A DNA stretch of 64,000 nucleotides from Selenomonas sp. oral taxon 920 (lineage in GTDB: Bacteria; Bacillota; Negativicutes; Selenomonadales; Selenomonadaceae): assembly GCF_001717585.1 (NCBI RefSeq), contig NZ_CP017042.1:409501-473500 (forward strand), in the 5' to 3' direction. This document shows positions 52,734 through 61,563 of this stretch, one piece after another (within the stretch, counting starts at the first letter, position 1; each line of letters opens with the position of its first letter). The notes under the pieces were generated by a model. It had not been told where the DNA came from. It ran no database searches and saw nothing but the letters and a program-made list of their open reading frames with translations. The position numbers were made by a program, and so were the translations under genes.

Positions 52734-53597
52734 TTGATCAGAGGAATTGTACGGCGGCTTTCCGCGGGACTGCCGCTGCCGGTACTCCTGCTCGCCGCGT
52801 TTGCGGGCTGGATTCTGACAGCAGAGGTACCTGCGGGCTTTCCCATTCTGGAGTACCATATGGTGAAGGAGGATGCGCCGCCGAAGGCAAAACCCTATGT
52901 GGTCCCGCCCGAGGATTTTGCTGCGCAGCTGGATTACCTTCTTGCAGAGGGATATACGACGATCACGCCGCAGGACTACGCGCGTGCGCGCAAGGGAAAG
53001 CAGGAGCTGCCCGAGAAGCCCATTATTCTCTCCTTTGACGACGGCTATGAGGACAACTACCGCGTCATCCTGCCGATGCTTGAGGAGCGCGGCATGAAAG
53101 CGGTGTTCTATGTGGTGACGAATGACATCGGGCTCCCCGGCTATATGACATGGGACAATCTCTTTGACATGGAGCGGCGCGGCATGGAGATCGGCAGCCA
53201 CACGGCGAACCACATTCCACTGACGGAGCTTCCGCCCGAAAAGCAGCGCGATGAGCTGCGCCTCTCGAAGCTGATGCTCGAGTGGAAGGGGATGAAGACG
53301 ATCTACAGCTTCTCCTATCCAAACGGTGCCTATGATGCGGGGATTGTTGCCATGCTCCAAGAGGAGGAGTATCTGACCGCCGTGACGGGCGACGCGGGGC
53401 TGAATGATCGGGCGACGAATCCGTATCTCCTGCGGCGTGTCAACATTGCGCCGCCGCGCCTGGGGCTGACGGAGTTCCGTCTGCGTCTGATGAAGGCGGA
53501 CATCGCCGCGCGTCTGGATGCGCGGATCGCGCAGCTGCCGGAGGGACTGCGCTTAGGGATTGCACAGATGTGGGGCACACTGCGCAGGGATGATTGA
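52734..53597 (+). CDS. Polysaccharide deacetylase (NodB family), membrane anchored
   Basis: 287 residues. An N-terminal hydrophobic segment (about 10-30) then a NodB domain: 'ILSFDDGYEDNYRVILPML' with the catalytic and metal Asp pair, 'EIGSHTANHIPLTE' (metal His residues), and 'YSFSYPNGAYD'. It should remove acetyl groups from a cell-envelope polysaccharide such as poly-N-acetylglucosamine or peptidoglycan. The start is TTG, 6 bases after agaggaggt at the whiA end. Confidence 0.88.
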   Translation: MIRGIVRRLSAGLPLPVLLLAAFAGWILTAEVPAGFPILEYHMVKEDAPPKAKPYVVPPEDFAAQLDYLLAEGYTTITPQDYARARKGKQELPEKPIILSFDDGYEDNYRVILPMLEERGMKAVFYVVTNDIGLPGYMTWDNLFDMERRGMEIGSHTANHIPLTELPPEKQRDELRLSKLMLEWKGMKTIYSFSYPNGAYDAGIVAMLQEEEYLTAVTGDAGLNDRATNPYLLRRVNIAPPRLGLTEFRLRLMKADIAARLDARIAQLPEGLRLGIAQMWGTLRRDD

Positions 53598-53625
53598 ACA
53601 ATCGAAGGGAATGTAGACAACACAC

Positions 53626-54855
53626 ATGAATAAGGGAATCTTTCAGAAAATGGCAGCGCTGACGCTCGCGCTGCTCTGCACGGGCGGGCAGGCATTCGCT
53701 GCGGGACATGGCGAGGGCACAACGGTCATGCGCGAGCGCGGCGCGGCACAGGCGAATATCCGTGACCGCGTTGCGAGTATCCTCGGGTCGAGCGAGCCGC
53801 CGCGCAACCGCGTGTTTGCACCGGGGACATCACATCTCATGCATCGCTGGCCTGTGGAGTCCTACGACACGGGCGGCACACTGCTCTTCTCGGACAGTCC
53901 GGAGTATGTCAAGGAGAGCGGCATTCTCTACCGCGATACGGTGACGGGGGATGCGCGCGTCCTCTACTACCACCTGAATGACACCGCACAGCCGAAGAAG
54001 GTGGCAGTCATACTCGAGACAGAGGCGGATCTTGCGACGGTGTCCGTGACGCGCGGCGCAGCCGCTGCACCGAGTGCAGATTATCTGCAGGTCGGCAAGG
54101 CCACACAGATCGGCTACTTCGACACGCGGGAGATGCATGAGCACGTTTACGTGACGAAGGAGCGTCCGCGCCTTCTCGTGCCCGATATGAATACGACGGT
54201 TCTGGCACCGGGGGATCTGGTCTACGGTGTCTATGATTTTCACACAAATGCACCTGTGCGCGTCTCGGTCATCATGTACGGGGCGGATGTGGATCCTTTC
54301 GCCTTCCTCCGCACTGCACGCGTGCTGCCGCGCGATAAGGTTGCGCTGCGCGGGACGTTCCGCGGGATGAACCGTATGATCACCTCGCAGAAGATCTATC
54401 GCCCCACAACGGACGGCACCGTTTACTTTCCCATCGGCGACAATGTCCACGATATCTACCGCCGCGGCATCGATGCAACGGACGGTTCTGCCGTTGTGAA
54501 TTACGGCAACTACGGCATTCTCTATCAGATCCGCATCCCGACAACAGGACGCGAGAACACGCGCTACTTCCTCAGTCCTCTGGGCGGGGTCTATGCGGGG
54601 GCGATGCGCGCGGAGAGCGGCGCGAAGAGTATGCTGCTTCAGACGCCTGCGACGCGGCCGTATTTCGGTGACCAGACACTGCCGGAGCCGGCGCAGGTGG
54701 CGCAGGCACGCGAGGAGGGGCTGCTCTTCCTGACGCAGTACACAGAGCTCGCGGACCTCGGAACCTACACGAGCGCGCAGTCCGTACAGTTCGAGTACTC
54801 ACCGCCGGGCGCGTCCAATCTGCCGGTAAATATCATTCTCATGCCGGAGAAATAA
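53626..54855 (+). CDS. Secreted protein of unknown function
   Basis: 409 residues. A signal peptide (about 1-26, ending 'AFAA') then a long beta-rich region without a motif I can name. Notable stretches are 'RVLYYHLNDTAQPKKVAVILE' (a strand-rich repeat-like part) and 'VNYGNYGILYQIRIPTTGRENTRYFLSP'. It reads as an extracytoplasmic beta-sandwich protein. It follows the deacetylase by 28 bp and may act on the same envelope polymer (inference). Confidence 0.6.
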   Translation: MNKGIFQKMAALTLALLCTGGQAFAAGHGEGTTVMRERGAAQANIRDRVASILGSSEPPRNRVFAPGTSHLMHRWPVESYDTGGTLLFSDSPEYVKESGILYRDTVTGDARVLYYHLNDTAQPKKVAVILETEADLATVSVTRGAAAAPSADYLQVGKATQIGYFDTREMHEHVYVTKERPRLLVPDMNTTVLAPGDLVYGVYDFHTNAPVRVSVIMYGADVDPFAFLRTARVLPRDKVALRGTFRGMNRMITSQKIYRPTTDGTVYFPIGDNVHDIYRRGIDATDGSAVVNYGNYGILYQIRIPTTGRENTRYFLSPLGGVYAGAMRAESGAKSMLLQTPATRPYFGDQTLPEPAQVAQAREEGLLFLTQYTELADLGTYTSAQSVQFEYSPPGASNLPVNIILMPEK

Positions 54856-54964
54856 GATAATTTTTTCATCTGGGAAGGGTTTTTCTTATGTGTGTTGAAT
54901 AATGAAATAGCGAGTGATACATAGGAAACTATTCAACTTCGGGTGGATCAGGGAGGAAGAAAAT

Positions 54965-55489
54965 ATGTCAGAAGAGACGAAGATTGACCACGAGCGCCTG
55001 CTCGAAGCGATTGAGCGGATTGCGACCTCAACGCAGACGGTTTATGAGGCGATCGAGCAGGTTGCGAAGAGCGCAACGGAGCTTGCGAGCGCGGGACAGG
55101 AGTCCGTCAAGCAGGCGAAGTTCCTGCAGGAACGCAACGCCGACACGATCAAGGTCATCGACTTTATCACTAATATCGCAGGACAGACCAATCTGCTTGG
55201 TCTGAATGCAGCCATCGAGGCGGCGCGTGCCGGCGAGCAGGGACGCGGCTTTGCCGTTGTCGCTGAGGAGGTACGCAAGCTTGCGGAGCAGTCGCGCGAG
55301 GCGACGGAGCGCATTCAGGTAACGCTGAATGAGATGAACCGCGCGGTTGAGGACATCTCAAAGTCCATCGAGACGACCGGCTCCATCAGCGAGCAGCAGG
55401 CGGCCTCGACGCAGGAGATCACGGCGAACCTCTCGCGTGTGACGCGTGCGGCGGACGAACTGAAGGACTATATTCGGAATCTTGCTTAA
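54965..55489 (+). CDS. Minimal soluble methyl-accepting chemotaxis (MCP) signalling protein
   Basis: 174 residues, almost only the MCP signalling hairpin: '[44 protein letters not shown]' is the invariant tip that binds CheA and CheW. There is no membrane segment, no sensor domain and no room for full methylation helices. It would be a cytoplasmic receptor fragment, perhaps partnered by another protein. Coding begins at ATG 54965 after gggaggaag. It has its own leader with an 8-bp inverted repeat (GTTGAATA/TATTCAAC, about 54893-54938). Confidence 0.85.
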   Translation: MSEETKIDHERLLEAIERIATSTQTVYEAIEQVAKSATELASAGQESVKQAKFLQERNADTIKVIDFITNIAGQTNLLGLNAAIEAARAGEQGRGFAVVAEEVRKLAEQSREATERIQVTLNEMNRAVEDISKSIETTGSISEQQAASTQEITANLSRVTRAADELKDYIRNLA

Positions 55490-55497
55490 GACGACAC

Positions 55498-55531
55498 AAA
55501 AAACTCCCGCAGGTACGCGGGAGTTTTTTGT
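55498..55531. terminator. Terminator between the MCP gene and the YgbA-like gene
   Basis: A perfect 13-bp stem (55498-55510 with 55517-55529) with a 6-base loop and A/T-run flanks, between convergent genes. Confidence 0.9.
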
Positions 55532-55534
55532 CGT

Positions 55535-55999
55535 TCATTTCTTCTTCTCTTTTTCTTTGGCACGCGACTTCGCTGCCTTTTCCTTCGCCTTTGCCTTGTC
55601 GCTGACCTTTTTGTCCTGCTGGTACTTTGCGTAGTCAACGCCCATGCTCGCCAGCTTGTGCTTGATCGTCATGATCGGGTGGCGCAGGAACATGCCGCGT
55701 TGCGTCTCGTTCATGATGGTGAGGAAGTCCTGCGTCGCCTTCGTGCCGAAGCAGGGGCGGTCGCAGCGGTCGCAGATCGGTTTTGTGATGCCGTAGGGGC
55801 AGCGGTCGATCTTCGTAAAGACGGTGGCGAGGAGCGCCGTGCAGGAGGGGCAGAGCTTGCCGTCCTTCGGGCTGTGATGCTTCCTGCAGTAGATTCCGAA
55901 GGTCTTGCGGATGTTCTCCTTCTCCTTCGGGATGTTGTTCTTCAGTTCGGGTGGTTTGCGCTTCGGGAGGAAGCGTGAGAAGATGCTCATCTGGTTCAC
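55535..55999 (-). CDS. YgbA-like 'nitrous oxide-stimulated promoter' family protein
   Basis: 154 residues. Cys-rich core: 'YCRKHH', 'LCPSCTALLATVF', 'RCPYGITKPICDRCDRPCFG' and then 'RGMFLRHPIMTIKH', the YgbA pattern of Cys pairs followed by an 'M.RHP' motif. Enteric ygbA is induced by nitric oxide and linked to recovery from nitrosative stress. The C-terminal 30 residues are a Lys/Glu/Ala-rich tail not expected in the family. A Cys-bound metal or Fe-S centre is likely (inference). Confidence 0.8.
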   Translation of the reverse strand: MNQMSIFSRFLPKRKPPELKNNIPKEKENIRKTFGIYCRKHHSPKDGKLCPSCTALLATVFTKIDRCPYGITKPICDRCDRPCFGTKATQDFLTIMNETQRGMFLRHPIMTIKHKLASMGVDYAKYQQDKKVSDKAKAKEKAAKSRAKEKEKKK

Positions 56000-56149
56000 C
56001 TGTGCTTTCGTCTATTTCTTGCGCGGATGCGCTTTTCTCTCCATTCCGTCATTTTACCGATTTTTTCGGGAAAAAGCAAGCGAGAAGTCTGCGTGACTTT
56101 TGCCCTGAAATGGAGTACAATGAACGCAGATACAGTTCAGGAGGGTACG

Positions 56150-57409
56150 ATGCGCAGAGATGAGAGATGGCGGTTAGACAGCCGGATGGATGAACGGCCC
56201 GCAGAGGGCATCGAGGAGGGGCAGCTGCGCAGGCTGCTGTCGAATACGATTGACACGATCGAGGACAATAAGACGCAGATCTTCGATATTTACCAGAATA
56301 CGCGCAGCGAGGTGGACGATGCGCGCGATCGTCTGGCCGAGCTGCGGAACCGCGTTGCGGAGACGATCGAGCGCGTGGATGGCCTCACGCAAGAGGAACA
56401 GCGGGCAAAGCAGCGGCTTGCGGAGGTGAGCCGGAACTTCGCCGACCACACGGAGGATGAGATCCGCAAGACATACGAGGCGGTCTCGATCATCCAGATC
56501 AACCTCGCGATCGAGCGCGAGAAGGAGCAGTCCATGCGCGTGGAGCGCGACAAACTCGAGATCCGTCTGCGCTACCTCTACAACGTTGTGGCGCGCGCGG
56601 AGCATATGGCGCTCTCGATCGGATCGGTACTCAGCTATCTCAGCACGCAGGTCAGCGGCGTGCTCTGGAAGATCGAGGCGGTGCAGAAGGATAAATTCGT
56701 CGGCGCGCGCATCATCAAGGCGACGGAGGAGGAGCGCTACCGCATTTCGCGCGAGATTCACGACGGTCCCGCGCAGGATCTTGCGAATGTTCTCTTTACA
56801 ACGACCATCGCAGAACGCCTGATGGATCAGGATATGGCGGAGGCGAAGAATACGCTCGTGGAGATGCGCGAGGAGATCCGCAAATGTCTCACGAGTGTGC
56901 GCCAGATCATCTTCGATATGCGCCCGATGGCGCTCGATGATCTGGGGCTGCCGCAGGCGGTGGAGCAGCTGATTCGCCTCTTCGGCGAGCGCGGGAAGCT
57001 GCGCGGCACATTCAGCCTCGAGGGGGCGCATTACACGCTGCCAAAGCATGTGGAGATTGCGATCTTCCGCATCGTGCAGGAGGCGCTGAACAACGTCGTC
57101 CACCATGCCAAGACGGACAAGGTGCGCGTGCGCATGCACTACACGGATCAGGCACTGACGGTCCTCATTGCGGACGATGGCGTCGGTTTCGATGTGAACC
57201 GTCTGCCGGAGCAGACGGAGAATACGGATGAGACGGCGGATGCGCTCGATATGGAGACACAGCGCCGTCTGCGCGGACGGCATTTTGGCGTAATCGGCAT
57301 GGAGGAACGTGCGAAGATCATCGGCGCGGCGATTCAGATTCTCTCCGAGCCGGGCAAGGGGACCAAGGTGCATCTGCGCGTGCAGAACCGCATGGTGGAG
57401 GAGCATTGA
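56150..57409 (+). CDS. DegS-like cytoplasmic sensor histidine kinase (HisKA_3)
   Basis: 419 residues, no membrane segment. A long N-terminal coiled coil (about 20-180) as in DegS, then the HisKA_3 phospho-acceptor in 'ATEEERYRISREIHDGPAQDLANVL' (His near residue 205), 'DMRPMALDDLGLPQAV', and ATP-binding motifs 'IVQEALNNVVHHAKT' and 'IADDGVGFD'. DegS normally phosphorylates a DegU/NarL-type regulator, but none is adjacent. The ATG at 56150 follows caggaggg. It overlaps the decarboxylase gene by 4 bp. Confidence 0.9.
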   Translation: MRRDERWRLDSRMDERPAEGIEEGQLRRLLSNTIDTIEDNKTQIFDIYQNTRSEVDDARDRLAELRNRVAETIERVDGLTQEEQRAKQRLAEVSRNFADHTEDEIRKTYEAVSIIQINLAIEREKEQSMRVERDKLEIRLRYLYNVVARAEHMALSIGSVLSYLSTQVSGVLWKIEAVQKDKFVGARIIKATEEERYRISREIHDGPAQDLANVLFTTTIAERLMDQDMAEAKNTLVEMREEIRKCLTSVRQIIFDMRPMALDDLGLPQAVEQLIRLFGERGKLRGTFSLEGAHYTLPKHVEIAIFRIVQEALNNVVHHAKTDKVRVRMHYTDQALTVLIADDGVGFDVNRLPEQTENTDETADALDMETQRRLRGRHFGVIGMEERAKIIGAAIQILSEPGKGTKVHLRVQNRMVEEH

Positions 57410-58857
57410 GCACGCCGCTTGCGGATGCGGTGCTCCGCTATGCGGGGCTGGGTGTTCTGCCGATGCATACGCCGGGGCACAAGGGCGGGCGCGGGGCGCA
57501 TCCCGTGCTGCGCCGCTTCTTTACGGAGGAAGGTCTGCGTTCTGATGTCTCGCTCTCGGCGGAACTGGATGATCTCCATGCGCCGACAGGCTGTATCCGT
57601 GCGGCGGAGGAGCTTGCGGCAGAGGCGTACGGTGCGGACGCGGCGTACTTTATGGTGAATGGGACGACGGGCGCGGTCCATACAATGCTGATGGCGGCGC
57701 TTGCGCCCGGCGAGACTATCCTCGTGCCGCGCAACGTGCACCGCTCTATCGTGGGGGCGATGATCCTTACGGGGGTTCGCCCCATTTATATGCAGCCGGA
57801 GATTGACACGCGGCTCGGCATTGCGATGGGGGTGTCGCTGCATACGGTGGAGGCGGCGGTGCGCGAACATCCCGAGGCACGCGCGGCGCTCCTCGTCTAT
57901 CCAACGTACTACGGTGTGGTGACGGAGCTGTCTGCCATCGCGGACTTCCTGCATGCACACGATATGCTGCTTCTCACGGATGCTGCACATGGAGCGCACT
58001 TCGCGTTCTCCGATGAGCTGCCGCCGTCTGCGATGGCGGCGGGTGCGGATCTCTCGGCGGAGAGCACGCACAAGCTGCTCGGCTCGCTGACGCAGACCTC
58101 GATGCTGCTCGCACGCGGCGGGCTCGTATCGACGGAGCGGATTCGTGCGGCATCGGGCATCGTGCAGTCGACCAGTCCGAATGAACTGCTGCTCGCCTCG
58201 CTCGATCTTGCACGTGCGCAGATGGCGGAGGAGGGACAGGAACGTCTTGCCGTCGCGATTCGTGCGGCAGAGGAGCTGCGCCGCAGCATCAATGAGATCG
58301 AAGGGCTTTGGGCGTTTGGTGCAGAGTACATGGGTGCGGACGGGATGGCGGCACTTGATCCGCTGAAGATCACGGTGCAGGTCACAGGACTGGGGCTCTC
58401 GGGCTTTGCGGCGGAGGAGGAACTGCGGCGGCGCAATGTCGCGTGTGAGCTTGCCGACGCGCGGAATGTGCTTCTGCTGCTGTCCTATGCGGACGGGGCA
58501 CGGGAGACGGAGCGGGTCTTGGCGGCACTGCGGGGGATGGCAGAGGAGCATGCGCCGATGTGTACGTCGCGCGGAGCGGCAGCCTTTTTGGCACTGCCGC
58601 CGCTTCCGGAGACGGCACTCGCGCCGCGCGATGCGTATTTTGCACGCAGTGAGCATGTTGATGTCGGGACAGCTGAGGGGCGGATCGCGGCGGAGACAAT
58701 TGTGTTCTATCCGCCGGGGATTCCCGTGCTCGCGCCGGGCGACGTGATTGACGGCGAGACTCTCGCGTATCTGCGTGCGATGAAGGCGATCGGTGCGCGT
58801 GTGGTGGGTGCGGCGGATGCGTCGCTCGGAACCTTGACAGTAATTGCGAAAGGCTGA
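57406..58857 (+). CDS. Orn/Lys/Arg decarboxylase family PLP enzyme (aspartate aminotransferase-like fold)
   Basis: 483 residues. 'LPMHTPGHKGGRG' N-terminal signature, 'MVNGTTGAVHTMLMAAL' and the PLP-binding Lys in 'STHKLLGSLTQ', with an Asp-rich 'LTDAAHGAHFAFSDEL'. Firmicute members (YaaO/SpeA/Cad type) make polyamines. The exact amino acid cannot be set by eye. TTG start at 57406, driven by ggaggag at the end of the kinase gene, so translation is coupled to it. Confidence 0.88.
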   Translation: MSTPLADAVLRYAGLGVLPMHTPGHKGGRGAHPVLRRFFTEEGLRSDVSLSAELDDLHAPTGCIRAAEELAAEAYGADAAYFMVNGTTGAVHTMLMAALAPGETILVPRNVHRSIVGAMILTGVRPIYMQPEIDTRLGIAMGVSLHTVEAAVREHPEARAALLVYPTYYGVVTELSAIADFLHAHDMLLLTDAAHGAHFAFSDELPPSAMAAGADLSAESTHKLLGSLTQTSMLLARGGLVSTERIRAASGIVQSTSPNELLLASLDLARAQMAEEGQERLAVAIRAAEELRRSINEIEGLWAFGAEYMGADGMAALDPLKITVQVTGLGLSGFAAEEELRRRNVACELADARNVLLLLSYADGARETERVLAALRGMAEEHAPMCTSRGAAAFLALPPLPETALAPRDAYFARSEHVDVGTAEGRIAAETIVFYPPGIPVLAPGDVIDGETLAYLRAMKAIGARVVGAADASLGTLTVIAKG

Positions 58858-58858
58858 T

Positions 58859-59530
58859 ATGGCAAACGGAAAACTCTTTATCATCGAGGCGGGGGACGGC
58901 TCGGGCAAGGAGACGCAGACACGCCTTCTCACGGAGCGGCTCGTGCGGGAGGGACATCGCGTTGTATCCGTCACGTTTCCCGACTATGAGGCGGATTCCT
59001 CCATGCTCGTGCGGATGTATCTGCGCGGCGACTTCGGCGCACGCGCGGACGATGTGAATGCCTATGCGGCATCGACGTTCTTCGCTGTTGACCGCTACGC
59101 TTCCTATCGGACGAAGTGGAGGCAGGACTATGAGGCGGGTGCGATCATTCTCGCGGACCGTTACACCACGTCGAACATGGTGCATCAGGCGGTGAAACTC
59201 AGGGACGAGGAGGAACGCGACACGTTTCTCGACTGGCTCTATGATTTTGAGTTCCGCAAGATGGGGCTGCCCTTGCCCGATGCCGTGTTCTTCCTCGACA
59301 TGGAGCCGTGTGCGGCAGAGCGGCTGATTGCGGCGCGTGCGAGGGAAAAGGGCGGTACGCCCGATATCCACGAGCGCGATGCCGCCTATCTCGCACGTGT
59401 TCATGATGCCTACCGCCTCCTTGCCGCACGCTACGGCTGGGTACGGATTCCGTCAAGCATGGACGGGGAGCCGCTGCCGATCGCGGAGATCCATGAGAGA
59501 CTGTATGGGGAAGTGCGGAGATTTTTGTGA
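58859..59530 (+). CDS. tmk: Thymidylate kinase (variant P-loop)
   Basis: 223 residues. The P-loop 'IEAGDGSGKETQTRLL' has Glu where most TMP kinases have Ser/Thr after GSGK. 'ADRYTTSNMVHQAVKL' is the conserved DR(Y/F) motif, and 'VFFLDMEPCAAERLI' follows. It converts dTMP to dTDP. It begins one base after the decarboxylase stop, matching the speA/cad-tmk order of Firmicutes. Confidence 0.87.
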   Translation: MANGKLFIIEAGDGSGKETQTRLLTERLVREGHRVVSVTFPDYEADSSMLVRMYLRGDFGARADDVNAYAASTFFAVDRYASYRTKWRQDYEAGAIILADRYTTSNMVHQAVKLRDEEERDTFLDWLYDFEFRKMGLPLPDAVFFLDMEPCAAERLIAARAREKGGTPDIHERDAAYLARVHDAYRLLAARYGWVRIPSSMDGEPLPIAEIHERLYGEVRRFL

Positions 59531-59546
59531 CGAATGGGGGCGCAAT

Positions 59547-59813
59547 ATGCCTGAAATCAGTCTGTTCTTTGGCATTCGTATTACAATCTATTACAAAGAT
59601 CACAACCCTCCGCATATCCATGCAGAATATGCAGGCAACAAAGCGGCGATTGATATACAGAATGCCTGCGTTCTGAGTGGGTTTCTTCCCAATAGACAGT
59701 TGAAGATTGTCCTCGCTTGGTGTGTTCTCTATCAGGATGAACTAATGCAGAATTGGGAGTTGGTCAAGAGTGGAAAGTCTCCCAATCCAGTTCCGCCAAT
59801 GGGAAGGATGTGA
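59547..59813 (+). CDS. DUF4160 domain protein
   Basis: 88 residues. 'MPEISLFFGIRITIYYKDHNPPHIHAEY' opens the domain, with 'HNPPHIHAEY' the hallmark, and 'VLAWCVLYQDELMQNW' follows. The family is unstudied but often sits next to DUF2442, as here (3-bp gap). Such pairs have been suggested as toxin-antitoxin-like modules. Lower GC than its neighbours suggests transfer. The ATG at 59547 is preferred; the same frame runs back into tmk. Confidence 0.83.
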   Translation: MPEISLFFGIRITIYYKDHNPPHIHAEYAGNKAAIDIQNACVLSGFLPNRQLKIVLAWCVLYQDELMQNWELVKSGKSPNPVPPMGRM

Positions 59814-59815
59814 CC

Positions 59816-60133
59816 ATGATGGATTCTCGTTTTTTCCCCGAAGTACTGCAGGTTGTCCCTGGTGACAACTATACCGTCTACGCATATTTCAACGACGGGA
59901 CGGTACGGTGTTATGATGCTTCGGAGCTTGTCATGGGTACGGGCGTTTTTGCACATCTGCGTGATCGGCAGGTTTTTGTAAGTACGATGACGGTCATGAA
60001 TGGTTCTGTGGCGTGGGATCTCGAAGGAAATCGCGACGCGACGAAATGTATTGACATCGATCCCTTTGTCCTCTATGAAGCCCCTGTTGTGAAAGATCCT
60101 CTCGAAGAATCTGAGCAGCAGAAAGCATCGTAA
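59816..60133 (+). CDS. DUF2442 domain protein
   Basis: 105 residues. 'PEVLQVVPGDNYTVYAYFNDGTVRCYDASELV' is the domain's core, with 'FVSTMTVMNGSVAWD' later. This small family is often found after DUF4160. The C-terminus is charged and probably flexible. The ATG at 59816 has gggaagga upstream; it lies 3 bp after the DUF4160 gene. Confidence 0.82.
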   Translation: MMDSRFFPEVLQVVPGDNYTVYAYFNDGTVRCYDASELVMGTGVFAHLRDRQVFVSTMTVMNGSVAWDLEGNRDATKCIDIDPFVLYEAPVVKDPLEESEQQKAS

Positions 60134-60146
60134 AGAGAGTGAAGCG

Positions 60147-60683
60147 TTGATTAAAGAAGTTATCATCGTTGAGGGAAAGATGGATGTGCGGGCAGTGCGG
60201 CGCGCGGTGGAGGCGGACTGCATTATCACCGACGGATTCCGTCTCCGCAGTGCGGCGATCAAGAACATCCGCGCCGCCTACGAGAAGCGCGGCATCATTA
60301 TCCTCACCGACCCCGATACCGTGGGGGAGCGTATTCGCGCACGTCTCACGGAGATGTTCCCACGTGCTCGCCATGCCTTTGTTCCCGCAGAGGATGCGAC
60401 GAATCTGAGCGATGGTGACATCGGCATCGAGCAGGCAAGCCCTGCGGCGATTCGCGCGGCTCTTGAAAAGGTGCGGACGCCGATGGATGCGCCCGCAGAG
60501 ATCTTCTCAATGGCGGATATGATGCAGGCAGGACTTACGGGAACGGAGGATGCCGCTGCGCGCCGTGCACATCTCGGACGGCGGCTCGGACTCGGTTTTG
60601 CAAATGCCAAGACCTTTCTCCGTCGTCTCAATACGTATGGCATCACGCGCGAGGAATTTACATCTGCAATAGAGGAGCTATGA
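60147..60683 (+). CDS. rnmV: Ribonuclease M5
   Basis: 178 residues. A Toprim domain opens with 'EVIIVEGKMDVRAVRRAVEADCIITDGF' (catalytic Glu) and has 'IIILTDPDTVGERIR' (Asp pair). RNase M5 finishes 5S rRNA. It is followed by rsmA, the usual Firmicute pair. TTG start at 60147. The stop overlaps the rsmA start by one base. Confidence 0.92.
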   Translation: MIKEVIIVEGKMDVRAVRRAVEADCIITDGFRLRSAAIKNIRAAYEKRGIIILTDPDTVGERIRARLTEMFPRARHAFVPAEDATNLSDGDIGIEQASPAAIRAALEKVRTPMDAPAEIFSMADMMQAGLTGTEDAAARRAHLGRRLGLGFANAKTFLRRLNTYGITREEFTSAIEEL

Positions 60684-61561
60684 TGAACGCAAGTATCCCC
60701 GTGATCGCCGACCCGAAGGTCACACGCCACATCCTCAGTGCATTTCACCTGCGTGCGAGCAAGCGGCTTGGGCAGAACTTCCTCGTGGACAGGGGCGTCG
60801 TGCAGGGGATTGTGGACGCGGCAGAACTCTCGCCTGCGGATACCGTGCTCGAGATTGGCCCCGGCATTGGAACGCTGACGCAGGGGCTTGCCGAGACGGG
60901 TGCGCGCGTTGTCGCTGTCGAACTCGACAAGAAACTCCCTGCCGTGCTCGCCGAGACGCTGAAGGGCTACGATAATGTGACGATTGTGCCGGGCGACATC
61001 CTGAAGCTGAATATCTCGGAAATTCTTGGGCTGCCGAACGGATCACGGTTCAAGGTTGTCGCGAATCTGCCGTACTATATCACAACACCGATCCTTATGA
61101 CGCTCCTCGAACAGCGTCTTCCGATCGAGCGCCTTGTGACGATGGTGCAGAAGGAGGTCGCCGTCCGCATGACGGCGCGTCCCGGCTCAAAGGACTATGG
61201 TGCGCTCTCTGTCGCCGTACAGTATTTCACCGTGCCGCGCATGGTGATGGACGTGCCGCCGCGCTCCTTCCTGCCCGCGCCCGAGGTGACGAGTGCCGTC
61301 ATCGCCTGTCATGTGCAGGATGTTCCGACGGTTCAGCCCGCCGATGAAAAACTCTTCTTCCGCCTTGTCCGTGCCGCATTCGGCCAGCGGCGCAAGACGC
61401 TCCTCAATGCGCTCACGGGGGCAGGCCTGACGAAGGAAATGAGCCGTGCAGGGCTTACGGCGGCGGGGATTGCGGAGAATATGCGCGGTGAGCAGCTCTC
61501 GCTTGCGGATTTTGCACGGCTCTCCGATGCGGTTGGGCGTTTGGAGCAACGGGAGGGATGA
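60683..61561 (+). CDS. rsmA: 16S rRNA dimethyladenosine transferase
   Basis: 292 residues. 'SKRLGQNFLVD' (rRNA binding), 'VLEIGPGIGTLTQGLAETGARVVAVELD' (SAM-binding), and 'VANLPYYITTPILMTLL' (catalytic NLPY). It dimethylates two adenines at the 3' end of 16S rRNA. ATG 60683 is spaced better from agaggag than the ATG 3 bases earlier. Confidence 0.95.
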   Translation: MNASIPVIADPKVTRHILSAFHLRASKRLGQNFLVDRGVVQGIVDAAELSPADTVLEIGPGIGTLTQGLAETGARVVAVELDKKLPAVLAETLKGYDNVTIVPGDILKLNISEILGLPNGSRFKVVANLPYYITTPILMTLLEQRLPIERLVTMVQKEVAVRMTARPGSKDYGALSVAVQYFTVPRMVMDVPPRSFLPAPEVTSAVIACHVQDVPTVQPADEKLFFRLVRAAFGQRRKTLLNALTGAGLTKEMSRAGLTAAGIAENMRGEQLSLADFARLSDAVGRLEQREG

Positions 61562-61563
61562 CG

